Positions 25,671-33,408 of a stretch of DNA of 47,837 bases are shown here, one piece after another. Numbering within the stretch: the first letter of the stretch is position 1; every line of letters starts with the position of its first letter. The position numbers and the translations under genes were made by a program. The notes beneath the pieces were generated by a model. That model did no database searches. It worked only from the letters and a program-made list of their open reading frames with translations, and was not told where the DNA came from. The stretch is from a bacterium. GTDB taxonomy: Bacteria > Vulcanimicrobiota > Vulcanimicrobiia > Vulcanimicrobiales > Vulcanimicrobiaceae. The stretch spans positions 1 through 47,837 of the forward strand of contig JAJYFM010000008.1 of NCBI GenBank assembly GCA_021790895.1. The letters are read 5' to 3'.

Positions 25671-27819
25671 ATAGGTGGAACACCGAGTGCCAGTAGTTCA
25701 GCATTCGCTCCCAGAGCGTGCGCCGTTGCATGAGCCCGGCAATCGAATGCGTTTTGCGCGGGTAGAGCATGACGTTCACGTCGGTGAGCCCAGCTAAAAT
25801 CGTTTTCTGTAGGAACGCCACGGTGTTGGCCATGTGGACGTTATCGTCGCTCGTGCCGTGCATGATCTGCAGCGGCCCGTTGAGGTGCGCGACGTCGAAA
25901 AGATTCGAACTACGATCGTACGCGCGCGGATGTTTTTGCGGGAGCCCCATGTAACGCTCGGTGTAGATCGTGTCGTAGAGATGCCAATCGGTGACCGGAG
26001 CGACTGCAAGGCCGGCAACGAAGCGCTTCGAGTGCTCGAGCGCGTAGATCGTTTCGTAGCCGCCGAAACTCCAGCCCCAAATTCCAATGCGCTTCGCATC
26101 GACGTACGGCAGCGAGGCGAGGTAGCGCGCGCCGATGCGTTGTCCCAAGAGCGATCCGGGGCCGAAATTATGCAACAGCAGCCGCACGTGTTTGTCGTTG
26201 TCGATCTGCGAAGCGGGCCCGTCGATCGAAAATACGATAATGCCTTCCTGCGCCAAAAGGTCGTGCATCAGCTCCATCGTGTAGCCGAAGCCGTTCGTCG
26301 TGGTCGGAGCGGCCGGACCACCGTACACGTAGACGACCACCGGATACTTCCGATGCGGATCGAAATGCGGCGGACGAATCATCCACGCGTCGAGCGGCCC
26401 GTACGTCGATGGAACCTCGAAGCGGTCGACTGGAAGCAATTGCGACTGCAACGTGGGGTTGCGGGCGGCGAGCACTTGCGGAGCCTCCGCCGGCGCGTTC
26501 AACGTCACTTCAGGGACGCGGTTCATCGACGAATAGGTATCGACGAATGCATGCGATACCGGCGCAAACGCGATCCGATGAACGCCGCGCTGCGGCGTCA
26601 GATTTGTCAGCGCGTCGCTGCCAAGGTCGACTTCGAGCAACGCGCGATTGCGGCGGGTCGGATAATCGGCATAGACCCATGCATGCACGCCGTTCGCCCC
26701 GGCCGCAACCAACCCGTTCGTCGCGTACTCGCTGCCGAGATTAAAATTACCCGTTATGCGGCGGAGCGCCCCGGCGCTGTTGCGGAGGTAGAGCGATCGC
26801 AAGTTCGCCCGATCGAGCACCCAGAGCGAGGATCCATTTGAAAGCCAGGTCGGCAACGCGATCACATCGACCCACGAAGGCGAGCTTTGGCGATAGAGGG
26901 TTTGCGGCGTCGCGCCGTCGGCGGGAAGTGCATCGACGCGCAACCATTGCTCGCGGCGATTCAATATCTCGGCAATGAGATCGTCGCTCTTCGGGCGCCA
27001 TGCAAACGCCGCGATATACCGATCCTTCGGCGCAGCATTGTAGAGAACGCGATCGGTCTTCGTCGCAAGATCGATGACATGAAGGCTCGCGCCGGGGTTC
27101 TTCTCCCCGGCGAGCGGATAGCGTTGATAATGGACGCGCCCGTTCTTCAATAAGAAGTCGGTGAGTGGGAAGCGCGTAACCTGCCGTTCGTCGAGGCGCA
27201 GATAGGCGATCTGCGTTCCGTCCGGCGACCAGCGAAAACCGTGGGAGATACCGAGTTCTTCCGGGTAGACCCAGTCGAGTTGACCGTCAAGAATATTGTT
27301 TCCCGAACCGCCGTGCGTGAGTTGAACGATGCTACGCTTGGCGCCGAGATGCGCGACGTAAAGATTCGACTTTCTCGCATAGGCGATCGCGCGTCCGTTC
27401 GGCGACCATTGGGGGTCGGAGGCCGCAGTTGCAATTTTTTGCAGTACGTCGGTTGAAATGGTGTAGACGTAGAGCGAGCCACCCGCCTCGATTGCGAGGC
27501 GGCGATCGTGTGGTGACCAGCCTGCGTTATACGGCGTTGCGCCATGCTTGCCGAACCGGCTCGGCTGCAACAACACCCGTGCTGCAGCGCCGTGAAGCGG
27601 GCGAAGCATGAGCGGCAGATGCTCGGAAGGGTCCTGCGAGGGCAGCACGTAGGTGAAGCGCTCTCCTCGGTGCGACCAGGAGATTGCCGCAGGTTGCCGC
27701 CCCCAAGGGGGCTCTTTCCCAAAGGCCGACGAGGGTGTCAGCGCGCCCCGCGCGGGCGCTGCGGCGAGGGCAATCATCAATACGGCGGCGAGAACGGCGA
27801 TCTGTTTCACCTGCTTCAT
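25669..27819 (-). CDS. DPP-IV-type S9 peptidase, exported
   Basis: 716 residues from the ATG at 27819. This start is preferred to the 841-codon ORF because it begins with a signal peptide (MKQVKQIAVLAAVLMIALAAAPARG), while the extension is out-of-frame shadow of the divergent gene. An eight-bladed beta-propeller fills about residues 60-470 and contains DWVYPEELG, the Glu-Glu pair that dipeptidyl peptidase IV uses to hold the substrate N-terminus. The alpha/beta-hydrolase domain has Ser584 (GWSFGGY), Asp658 (GTSDDNVH) and His691 (KTHS). It should be a periplasmic serine peptidase removing N-terminal dipeptides, often X-Pro, for peptide nutrition. It stands alone. Confidence 0.92.
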   Translation of the reverse strand: MKQVKQIAVLAAVLMIALAAAPARGALTPSSAFGKEPPWGRQPAAISWSHRGERFTYVLPSQDPSEHLPLMLRPLHGAAARVLLQPSRFGKHGATPYNAGWSPHDRRLAIEAGGSLYVYTISTDVLQKIATAASDPQWSPNGRAIAYARKSNLYVAHLGAKRSIVQLTHGGSGNNILDGQLDWVYPEELGISHGFRWSPDGTQIAYLRLDERQVTRFPLTDFLLKNGRVHYQRYPLAGEKNPGASLHVIDLATKTDRVLYNAAPKDRYIAAFAWRPKSDDLIAEILNRREQWLRVDALPADGATPQTLYRQSSPSWVDVIALPTWLSNGSSLWVLDRANLRSLYLRNSAGALRRITGNFNLGSEYATNGLVAAGANGVHAWVYADYPTRRNRALLEVDLGSDALTNLTPQRGVHRIAFAPVSHAFVDTYSSMNRVPEVTLNAPAEAPQVLAARNPTLQSQLLPVDRFEVPSTYGPLDAWMIRPPHFDPHRKYPVVVYVYGGPAAPTTTNGFGYTMELMHDLLAQEGIIVFSIDGPASQIDNDKHVRLLLHNFGPGSLLGQRIGARYLASLPYVDAKRIGIWGWSFGGYETIYALEHSKRFVAGLAVAPVTDWHLYDTIYTERYMGLPQKHPRAYDRSSNLFDVAHLNGPLQIMHGTSDDNVHMANTVAFLQKTILAGLTDVNVMLYPRKTHSIAGLMQRRTLWERMLNYWHSVFHL

Positions 27820-27859
27820 ACGCGGGACTTTCGCCCATGCGCGTGGCAATACTTTCCCT

Positions 27860-28381
27860 ATGGTAGATCCCATGGAGCCGAGTTTCACCGGACAAAATCC
27901 TATCGTCGCCGCAGCGGAACGCATTCGCGCGCAACGCGCGTTGGGTGAACTTCTCGAAGAGAGCGACGTGTCGAGCGGCGCGCTCGCCGACGGCGGCGCA
28001 GAGAGCTCGCTGCGAGCTTTCGGCGATGCACTCGCGGTGGGAATCAAGCGTCTTAACGCGATTCTCGGCGAGCGAAACGGCGTTCGCTTGGTTCGTCTCG
28101 AAAAACCGCTACGCTTGCGGTTACGCTTCGGCGAACATCGCATCGCGCTCGAACTCGACGAGAGCGCGGAGTTGGTTCGCGTTCGCGGCCTCACATTCGA
28201 CGGCGACTATCAATTCGTTCCCGATCGCGCAATTCCGAGTCTCATCGACGTTTCGAAGGTATCGACCGAGAGCGGCTACGGCGAATCGATCACCCCTTCG
28301 ATGCTTTTGCGGGCGCTCGCGAGCGACGCCGAGCTTCCGCGCCCGCCGCACCTGGATTCGCCCGGCCCGCTCTCATTTTAG
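27860..28381 (+). CDS. Unrecognised soluble protein
   Basis: 173 residues from ATG 27860; a second ATG at 27872 is equally possible and neither has a good ribosome binding site. I do not recognise the family. There is no signal peptide or membrane helix. The N-terminal third is helical and charged (VAAAERIRAQRALGELLEES), the middle is strand-like with alternating Arg and Leu (VRLEKPLRLRLRFGEHRIALEL), and the end is proline-rich. It is divergent from the peptidase (40 nt) and its 3' end overlaps the endonuclease III gene by 92 nt on the other strand. Codon pattern looks coding across the frame. The compact charged domain might bind protein or nucleic acid, but nothing supports a definite role. 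Confidence 0.6.
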   Translation: MVDPMEPSFTGQNPIVAAAERIRAQRALGELLEESDVSSGALADGGAESSLRAFGDALAVGIKRLNAILGERNGVRLVRLEKPLRLRLRFGEHRIALELDESAELVRVRGLTFDGDYQFVPDRAIPSLIDVSKVSTESGYGESITPSMLLRALASDAELPRPPHLDSPGPLSF

Positions 28382-29048
28382 CAACGATCGGCGCGCTCGG
28401 ACAGATCTGCTGAACCGGGCAACGATCGCAGAGCGGTCGCTGCGCCTTGCAGATCGCGCGACCGTGAAGGATCAGCCAATGATGGGCAAAGCGCCACTGT
28501 GATTCAGGCAGCAGCGCGGTAACGTCGCGCTCCACGGCGAGCGGCGTCGTTCCGACTGTGAGCCCCAACCGATGCGCGACGCGAAAAACATGCGTGTCGA
28601 CGGCGAATGCGGCCTCGCCGAAAGCGACCGAGAGCACGACGCTCGCCGTTTTTCGCCCAACGCCGGGAAGCGCTTCGAGATCCTCCCGCGCTTCGGGCAC
28701 CCTCCCCGCGTGCGTTTCGACCAACGCACGTGCCGCAGCGATAATGTTCTTTGCCTTCGTTCGAAAAAATCCGCAGGACTGAATCAATCGTTCGACATCG
28801 CTCGACCGCGCCGCCGCCAATGCTTTCGGCGTCGGATAGGCGGCGAAGAGCGCCGGGGTCGTCAGATTGACGCGCGCGTCGGTACACTGCGCCGAAAGAA
28901 TGACCGCGACGAGTAATTCGAACGGGTTGCGATAGGTGAGCGCGGTAACGGCGTGCGGATAGGCCTCTTCAAGAAGCCCCAGCTCTTTTTTCGCAATCGT
29001 TTTCGAAACTTTACGATTCGGGAACGGAATTACAGCCACGGGCGTCAT
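28290..29048 (-). CDS. nth: Endonuclease III
   Basis: A 252-residue base-excision repair glycosylase/AP lyase. The helix-hairpin-helix LPGVGRKTASV contains catalytic Lys133, and Asp151 lies in AVDTHVFRV. The four cysteines of the [4Fe-4S] cluster are Cys200-x6-Cys207-x2-Cys210-x5-Cys216. LLVAVILSAQCTDARVN is the usual early signature. It removes oxidised pyrimidines and nicks abasic sites. The ORF extends further upstream, but ATG 29048 gives the normal N-terminus. The C-terminus has a basic tail of about 30 residues beyond the cluster (ending RRRSRAPAKASKG), which overlaps the convergent gene by 92 nt. Such basic tails can add DNA binding. Confidence 0.95.
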   Translation of the reverse strand: MTPVAVIPFPNRKVSKTIAKKELGLLEEAYPHAVTALTYRNPFELLVAVILSAQCTDARVNLTTPALFAAYPTPKALAAARSSDVERLIQSCGFFRTKAKNIIAAARALVETHAGRVPEAREDLEALPGVGRKTASVVLSVAFGEAAFAVDTHVFRVAHRLGLTVGTTPLAVERDVTALLPESQWRFAHHWLILHGRAICKAQRPLCDRCPVQQICPSAPIVAKMRAGRANPGAAGAEARRRSRAPAKASKG

Positions 29049-29093
29049 TTTGCGCTCAATCGCGGCGCGCAACCTGCCGATGAACCGGCTACG

Positions 29094-30443
29094 ATGAAGG
29101 GCGAACGTGAGGTCGACGATCTTGTCGTGATCGGCGGTGGTCTCGCCGGCGCGGCGGTGGCGATAGCCTGCGCGCGATTCGCCCGGCACGTGCGCCTCCG
29201 GTTATTCTCCCCCGAAGAACCCGGACGCGGCGCTGCTTACGGCGACATCTCCGCGCAATGGCTCATGAACGGCCCCGCCCGCGCGATGAGTATTATCGCC
29301 GACGACTCCGGGCATCTCGTTAGCGCGCTTCGCTGCTACCCGGAGACGCTCGTCACACGGGAGCGATTCGGCGCCTATGTCGGCGCCACGCTTCGCGCCG
29401 CGCTCGCAGAACGGCCGCAGATGTGTATCGAACGCACGGCGGTTATCGATATCGATCGCGGAAGGCACGGCTTCGTTCTTACGGACTCGCGAGGCCATCG
29501 CTTCCGCGCGCGTACCGTCGTGCTCGCACTTGGAAATGCGATTCCGGCCGATGATTTCTTGCCGCACGAACTACGTGAGAGCCGACGCTATTTCGGCGAT
29601 CCATGGCGCACTCGCATCGACGAACTCCCCGCCGGCGACATGCTCTGCATCGGCAGCGGGCTCACCGCGATGGATCGCGTTGCCGCCTTTCGGCACACGA
29701 TGCAGGGTGGAACGGCGTACACGCTCGCGCGCCACGGCTATCTTCCCGCTCGTGAGGCTCCTGAAATTCGCGCCTGTCGCTACTCGGAGCTCGGTATCGA
29801 CGAAGACACCCCACTCTCGCTGTTCCGTACGGTACGAACCGCGATGAGCCGCCGCACCGCTGCCGGCGGCGATTGGCGCGAGGTCGCTGAAGCGCTTCGG
29901 AATCCTTCGCAACGGATATGGCTTGGGTGGACGACCGCGCAACGTCGCCGATTTCTCGAACGACTCGCCGCGTTGTGGGGCTCGCTCCGATATCGCGTTC
30001 CGCCGGCGACCGACGACGCCGTTATCGCTCTTCGACGCGCGGGGCGCTACGTACCGCTGCAGGGAGAGATTGTCGCCGCCTCCGAGAGCGAACACGGTAT
30101 CGCTATTGACTACCGGCGTCGCGGTGAACGGCATCAGATCACCGTTGCATCGGTCGTCAACTGCACCGGCCCAAACGGCGATCTTCACACGAACCCCAAC
30201 CCGTTGATACGCGCACTGCTGCGCCGCGGCCTCATTCGCCGCGATCCGCTCGCCCTCGGTCTCGACGCTACATCCTACGGCGAGGCAATCGATGCAGAAG
30301 GACTTGTCGACGAGCGATTGATCGCCGTTGGGCCGATGCTGCGCGGCATCCTCTTCGAGAGCACCGCCGTCCCGGAGATCGTGGAGCAGGCGCGCGCGAT
30401 CGCGATACGCATCGCACGCGAACGCGAGGGCCGCGTCGCATGA
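29094..30443 (+). CDS. FAD/NAD(P)-binding flavoprotein of the lysine-hydroxylase-like (PF13454-type) group
   Basis: 449 residues from ATG 29094; the longer track start overlaps nth. The N-terminus is a Rossmann FAD site (VIGGGLAGAAVAIACARF). GRGAAYGDISAQWLMNGPARAMS follows, which matches the hallmark G-x-A-Y-x-x-x-x-x-x-L-x-N-x-P-x-x-x-M-S of this flavoprotein group. A second dinucleotide site (LCIGSGLTAMD, about residue 185) should bind NAD(P). The late VNCTGPNGDL and AVGPMLRG segments close the FAD site. Its stop overlaps the cysteine dioxygenase start (ATGA), so the two are translated together. The natural idea is a linked step in sulfur amino-acid oxidation, but no substrate is established for this group. 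Confidence 0.82.
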   Translation: MKGEREVDDLVVIGGGLAGAAVAIACARFARHVRLRLFSPEEPGRGAAYGDISAQWLMNGPARAMSIIADDSGHLVSALRCYPETLVTRERFGAYVGATLRAALAERPQMCIERTAVIDIDRGRHGFVLTDSRGHRFRARTVVLALGNAIPADDFLPHELRESRRYFGDPWRTRIDELPAGDMLCIGSGLTAMDRVAAFRHTMQGGTAYTLARHGYLPAREAPEIRACRYSELGIDEDTPLSLFRTVRTAMSRRTAAGGDWREVAEALRNPSQRIWLGWTTAQRRRFLERLAALWGSLRYRVPPATDDAVIALRRAGRYVPLQGEIVAASESEHGIAIDYRRRGERHQITVASVVNCTGPNGDLHTNPNPLIRALLRRGLIRRDPLALGLDATSYGEAIDAEGLVDERLIAVGPMLRGILFESTAVPEIVEQARAIAIRIAREREGRVA

Positions 30444-30931
30444 TCGCCGGACTCGACCTCGATCGCATCATCGCCGAACGGCTCGCAAGCCGCTCGCATT
30501 GGGAGGGTTTGCTCCCACGGCGAAAAGTCGGTTACACGCGTTCCCGTCTTTATCTCTGCGATGACTTCGAAGTGCTCGCGCTGCTTTGGTTTCCTGGTGC
30601 AACGACGCCGATTCACGACCACGGCGACTCCTATTGCGCCACTCGCGTCCTCGCCGGCGAACTGCACGTCACGCGCTATCTGCGATCGGAATCCGTGAAC
30701 GGCGTCGGCCGATCTTCGTTACGATTGGTCGGGCGAAACGTGCAGCACGTCGGGGAGGGTGATGCACTTGAAGGGGCGCGCGACCTTCACAGCGTCGCCA
30801 ACCCAACGAAGGTTGAGGCGCTCTCGATTCACGTCTATGCGCCGCGCTATAGCGAATTCGGAATTTACGAAGAGTCGGGGATTCGCCTTGCGACCGCAAC
30901 GGCGCGCTACGACGCCGTCTTCGATTTTTAG
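30440..30931 (+). CDS. Cysteine dioxygenase-type thiol dioxygenase
   Basis: A 163-residue cupin. The iron ligands are His59 and His61 (TPIHDHGDS) and His117 (DLHSVAN). The S-x-H-x-Y catalytic relay is Ser129-x-His131-x-Tyr133 (LSIHVYAP). Cys66 occupies the place of rat Cys93, which forms a thioether with Tyr157; the spacing of 7 residues from the first His is identical. Cysteine dioxygenase adds O2 to L-cysteine to give cysteinesulfinate. 3-Mercaptopropionate dioxygenases share the fold but usually differ around the Arg that binds the carboxylate. The gene overlaps the flavoprotein gene by 4 nt and ends 2 nt before the convergent mutY stop, with no terminator between. Confidence 0.88.
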   Translation: MIAGLDLDRIIAERLASRSHWEGLLPRRKVGYTRSRLYLCDDFEVLALLWFPGATTPIHDHGDSYCATRVLAGELHVTRYLRSESVNGVGRSSLRLVGRNVQHVGEGDALEGARDLHSVANPTKVEALSIHVYAPRYSEFGIYEESGIRLATATARYDAVFDF

Positions 30932-30933
30932 CG

Positions 30934-31842
30934 TCAGGCTAGCGATATCGCGTCGCCGTCGCGCGCCACGATGCCGTCTTTTTCCAGAGCGGCCACTAAT
31001 TCGTCGAATTGTTCGCCGATCTTCGGGGGCACCACGCCGACGATCTCGCGCTCAAGGTCGAGGAGCGATATGCGTTCGCCGGGAGGAAGCTCGCGCAGAC
31101 GATCGACGATGCGCCCGCGCGCAAACCGCGCCGTCGATTCAAATGGAACCGGATCCTTCGCGCTCGTCGGCTTTGCAAATTCTTCGCGCAAGCGCTCAAG
31201 GCGCGCGGCATCGATCGGCGCGGCGACGCAGAGTGTTTGCAGCGGGCACGCGGCACAGCGCGGCGCTCGCGCGCTGCAGACAAGCGCCCCGAGATCCATC
31301 ATCGCCGAGCTCCAATCGTGCGCCTCGCCTTTTGGAACAAGCTGGCGCGCGATCTGTTCGAGTTCTTTTACGCTCGCTTTGGCCGGGTATTCGATGCCGA
31401 AGTGAACGCGATGGATGATACGACGAACGTTCGTATCACTTGGTGCCGCGTCGTAGTTAAAGGCGAACGCCCGAATCGCAGCGACCGTATACGGGCCGAC
31501 CCCGGGCAATTCAAGCAGCGCCTTCTCGTCGCTGGGCATCTCGCCCTCGAATCGCGAGACCACCGCATCGGCGAGCGCCTTTAAGCGAACCGCTCGCGTG
31601 TTATAGCCAAGCCCTTTCCAGTACCGCACGACCTCCGAACGCGGAGCCTTCGCCAACGCCGCAAATGTTGGGAAGCGCGATATAAAAGTTCCGAAGATCG
31701 GAACGACGCGATCCACTTGCGTCTGTTGCAGCATAAATTCACTAACGACGGTGTAGTACGGATTTCGTACGACGCGCCAGGGTAAATTCGCCCGCCCGTA
31801 TTTTGCATACCAGGCTAGCAAACGTTTCTGAATCCCGGTCAT
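30934..31842 (-). CDS. mutY: Adenine DNA glycosylase MutY, NUDIX-less form
   Basis: 302 residues. Catalytic Glu35 is in VSEFMLQQTQV, the helix-hairpin-helix is LPGVGPYTVAA with Tyr118, and catalytic Asp136 is in DTNVRRIIHRV. The iron-sulfur cluster is Cys189-x6-Cys196-x2-Cys199-x5-Cys205. It removes adenine mispaired with 8-oxoguanine. The usual C-terminal NUDIX-like domain that reads 8-oxoguanine is missing. Instead there is a short domain starting with FARGRIVDRLREL that looks like a winged helix. DTNVRR and this tail are reminiscent of actinobacterial MutY. The start overlaps the mocR stop by 4 nt. Confidence 0.9.
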   Translation of the reverse strand: MTGIQKRLLAWYAKYGRANLPWRVVRNPYYTVVSEFMLQQTQVDRVVPIFGTFISRFPTFAALAKAPRSEVVRYWKGLGYNTRAVRLKALADAVVSRFEGEMPSDEKALLELPGVGPYTVAAIRAFAFNYDAAPSDTNVRRIIHRVHFGIEYPAKASVKELEQIARQLVPKGEAHDWSSAMMDLGALVCSARAPRCAACPLQTLCVAAPIDAARLERLREEFAKPTSAKDPVPFESTARFARGRIVDRLRELPPGERISLLDLEREIVGVVPPKIGEQFDELVAALEKDGIVARDGDAISLA

Positions 31843-33308
31843 CCGCGCAGGCTACGCATCGCTTCGCCGATGCGGCGAATGCCTTCGGAGATTTCATCGC
31901 GTCGAACCGCGGTTAGCGCCAAGCGAAAATTATGGTCGCCTCCTGAATTCGCATAGAAGGCTTCGCCGAACAAGAACGAGGCGCCGAGGCGCTCGGCGGC
32001 ATCGAGCAGAGGACGGGCGCGCATTTCACGCGGAGTTGCGACCCAGAGATAGAAGCCGCCGCTCGGACCGATCGCGCGAACGCCGCTGGGCCAATATTTC
32101 GCAATCGCTTCGTCGGCGATCTTCCTCCGCAAGTGCAACTCTTCGCGCAACTGCTCGATGTGCGCGTCGTAGCCACGTTCGAGATAATCGACGATGGCGG
32201 CTTGGACGTAGAGACTCGTTGCCATGTCGTAGGCCTGTTTGCGCATTAAAAGCCGATCGACGATCGTGCGCGGGGCGACCATCCAGCCGACGCGCAAGCT
32301 CGGTGCGACGGTTTTACTAAACGTCGAAAGATAGACGACGTGATCCGGAGCGAGCGCGAGCAACGGCGTTTCGTTGTGCGATGCGAGCGGTCCGTAGGGA
32401 TCGTCTTCAATAATCGGAACGCCCGCGCGCCGCGCGATCGTGGCGAGGCGGTCGCGACGATCGGCATTCATGGTGACGTTCGTGGGATTGTGCATCGACG
32501 GCATCGTGTAGATAAAACGGGGGCGACGCGTACGCAGAATCGCCTCGACGTGATCGACGCGCATGCCTTCGTCGTCGACCGGAATAGGGATCGCCCGCAG
32601 ACCGCCGATCTGGAATATCTGTAAGGCTCCCGGATAGGACGGCGACTCGACGATAATCTCGTCGCCGGCTTCGGCGAGGCTCTGGGAGACGATCGCGATC
32701 CCTTGCGTCGACCCGGTCAACACGATGACGTTCTTGGCCACGACGCTGCGCGCACCGCGCGCGCGCATGCGCGCCGCAATTGCCTCCCGGAGCGGCTCGT
32801 ATCCCTCCGAATCGCCGTACGAAAGAATGAAGCGCGGATCGCTCGCGACCCGTGCGAACGAGCCGGCGAGTTCGGCGAGCGGGGAAGGTTCGTCGGGAGC
32901 GACGCCCTGCACGAAGGAGATGCGCCCGGGTTCCTGTTTTGCCGCGAGTTCGCCGAGCACCATCGGAAACTCGCCGACGCGCCACGGCGGCAACGTCACC
33001 CACCACGGAACGCTTGCTCCGCGCTCTCCTGCCGATACCGCGCGTTTACGCGAGGCAACCCGCGAGCCGGAGCCGACGCGCTGATCGAGCAAGCCGTCGG
33101 CGACGAGTTCGCGGTAGGCGCGCACGACCGTGCTGCGATTGATCTCCAGGCGCTCGGCCATCGCTCGCTCGGGGGGCAAGCGCGTCGATTCAGGAAGCGA
33201 GCCGGAGAGAATCGCCTCCCGCAACCCCTCGTAGAGCTGGCGGTAGAGCGGAACGATCGACTCGCGGTCGAGCTGGAGGGGGAGGTTGGGCGCACCAATC
33301 TTGCTCAT
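31839..33308 (-). CDS. MocR-type GntR regulator/aminotransferase
   Basis: 489 residues from ATG 33308; the track uses a TTG four codons earlier. An N-terminal GntR winged helix (about 12-80, with LPPERAMAERLEINRSTVVRAYREL) is fused to a class I aminotransferase domain. That domain has the PLP lysine in YLSTFSKTVAPSLRVGW and the usual STQGIA and SMHNPTN segments. Such proteins are usually transcription factors that sense PLP plus an amino compound (PdxR, GabR), although some retain transaminase activity. The gene lies divergent from dihydrolipoyl dehydrogenase with about 100 nt between, so it may control either its own operon (mocR-mutY) or that gene. No palindromic operator that I could support is visible. 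Confidence 0.88.
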   Translation of the reverse strand: MSKIGAPNLPLQLDRESIVPLYRQLYEGLREAILSGSLPESTRLPPERAMAERLEINRSTVVRAYRELVADGLLDQRVGSGSRVASRKRAVSAGERGASVPWWVTLPPWRVGEFPMVLGELAAKQEPGRISFVQGVAPDEPSPLAELAGSFARVASDPRFILSYGDSEGYEPLREAIAARMRARGARSVVAKNVIVLTGSTQGIAIVSQSLAEAGDEIIVESPSYPGALQIFQIGGLRAIPIPVDDEGMRVDHVEAILRTRRPRFIYTMPSMHNPTNVTMNADRRDRLATIARRAGVPIIEDDPYGPLASHNETPLLALAPDHVVYLSTFSKTVAPSLRVGWMVAPRTIVDRLLMRKQAYDMATSLYVQAAIVDYLERGYDAHIEQLREELHLRRKIADEAIAKYWPSGVRAIGPSGGFYLWVATPREMRARPLLDAAERLGASFLFGEAFYANSGGDHNFRLALTAVRRDEISEGIRRIGEAMRSLRG

Positions 33309-33408
33309 GGATGGATCCAATTGGACTACGGAGGCCCGCCGCCTTCCGCAGCGGAATAATTGGTGGTTACCAACCCCTCATCCACGCCTGCGCGTAAGGA
33401 GTCTTTTC

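Noticed and set aside
27820-28194. N-terminal extension of the DPP-IV-type gene to 841 codons
   Set aside because: The extension is Arg/Ser-rich shadow of the divergent gene, and the signal peptide begins at 27819.
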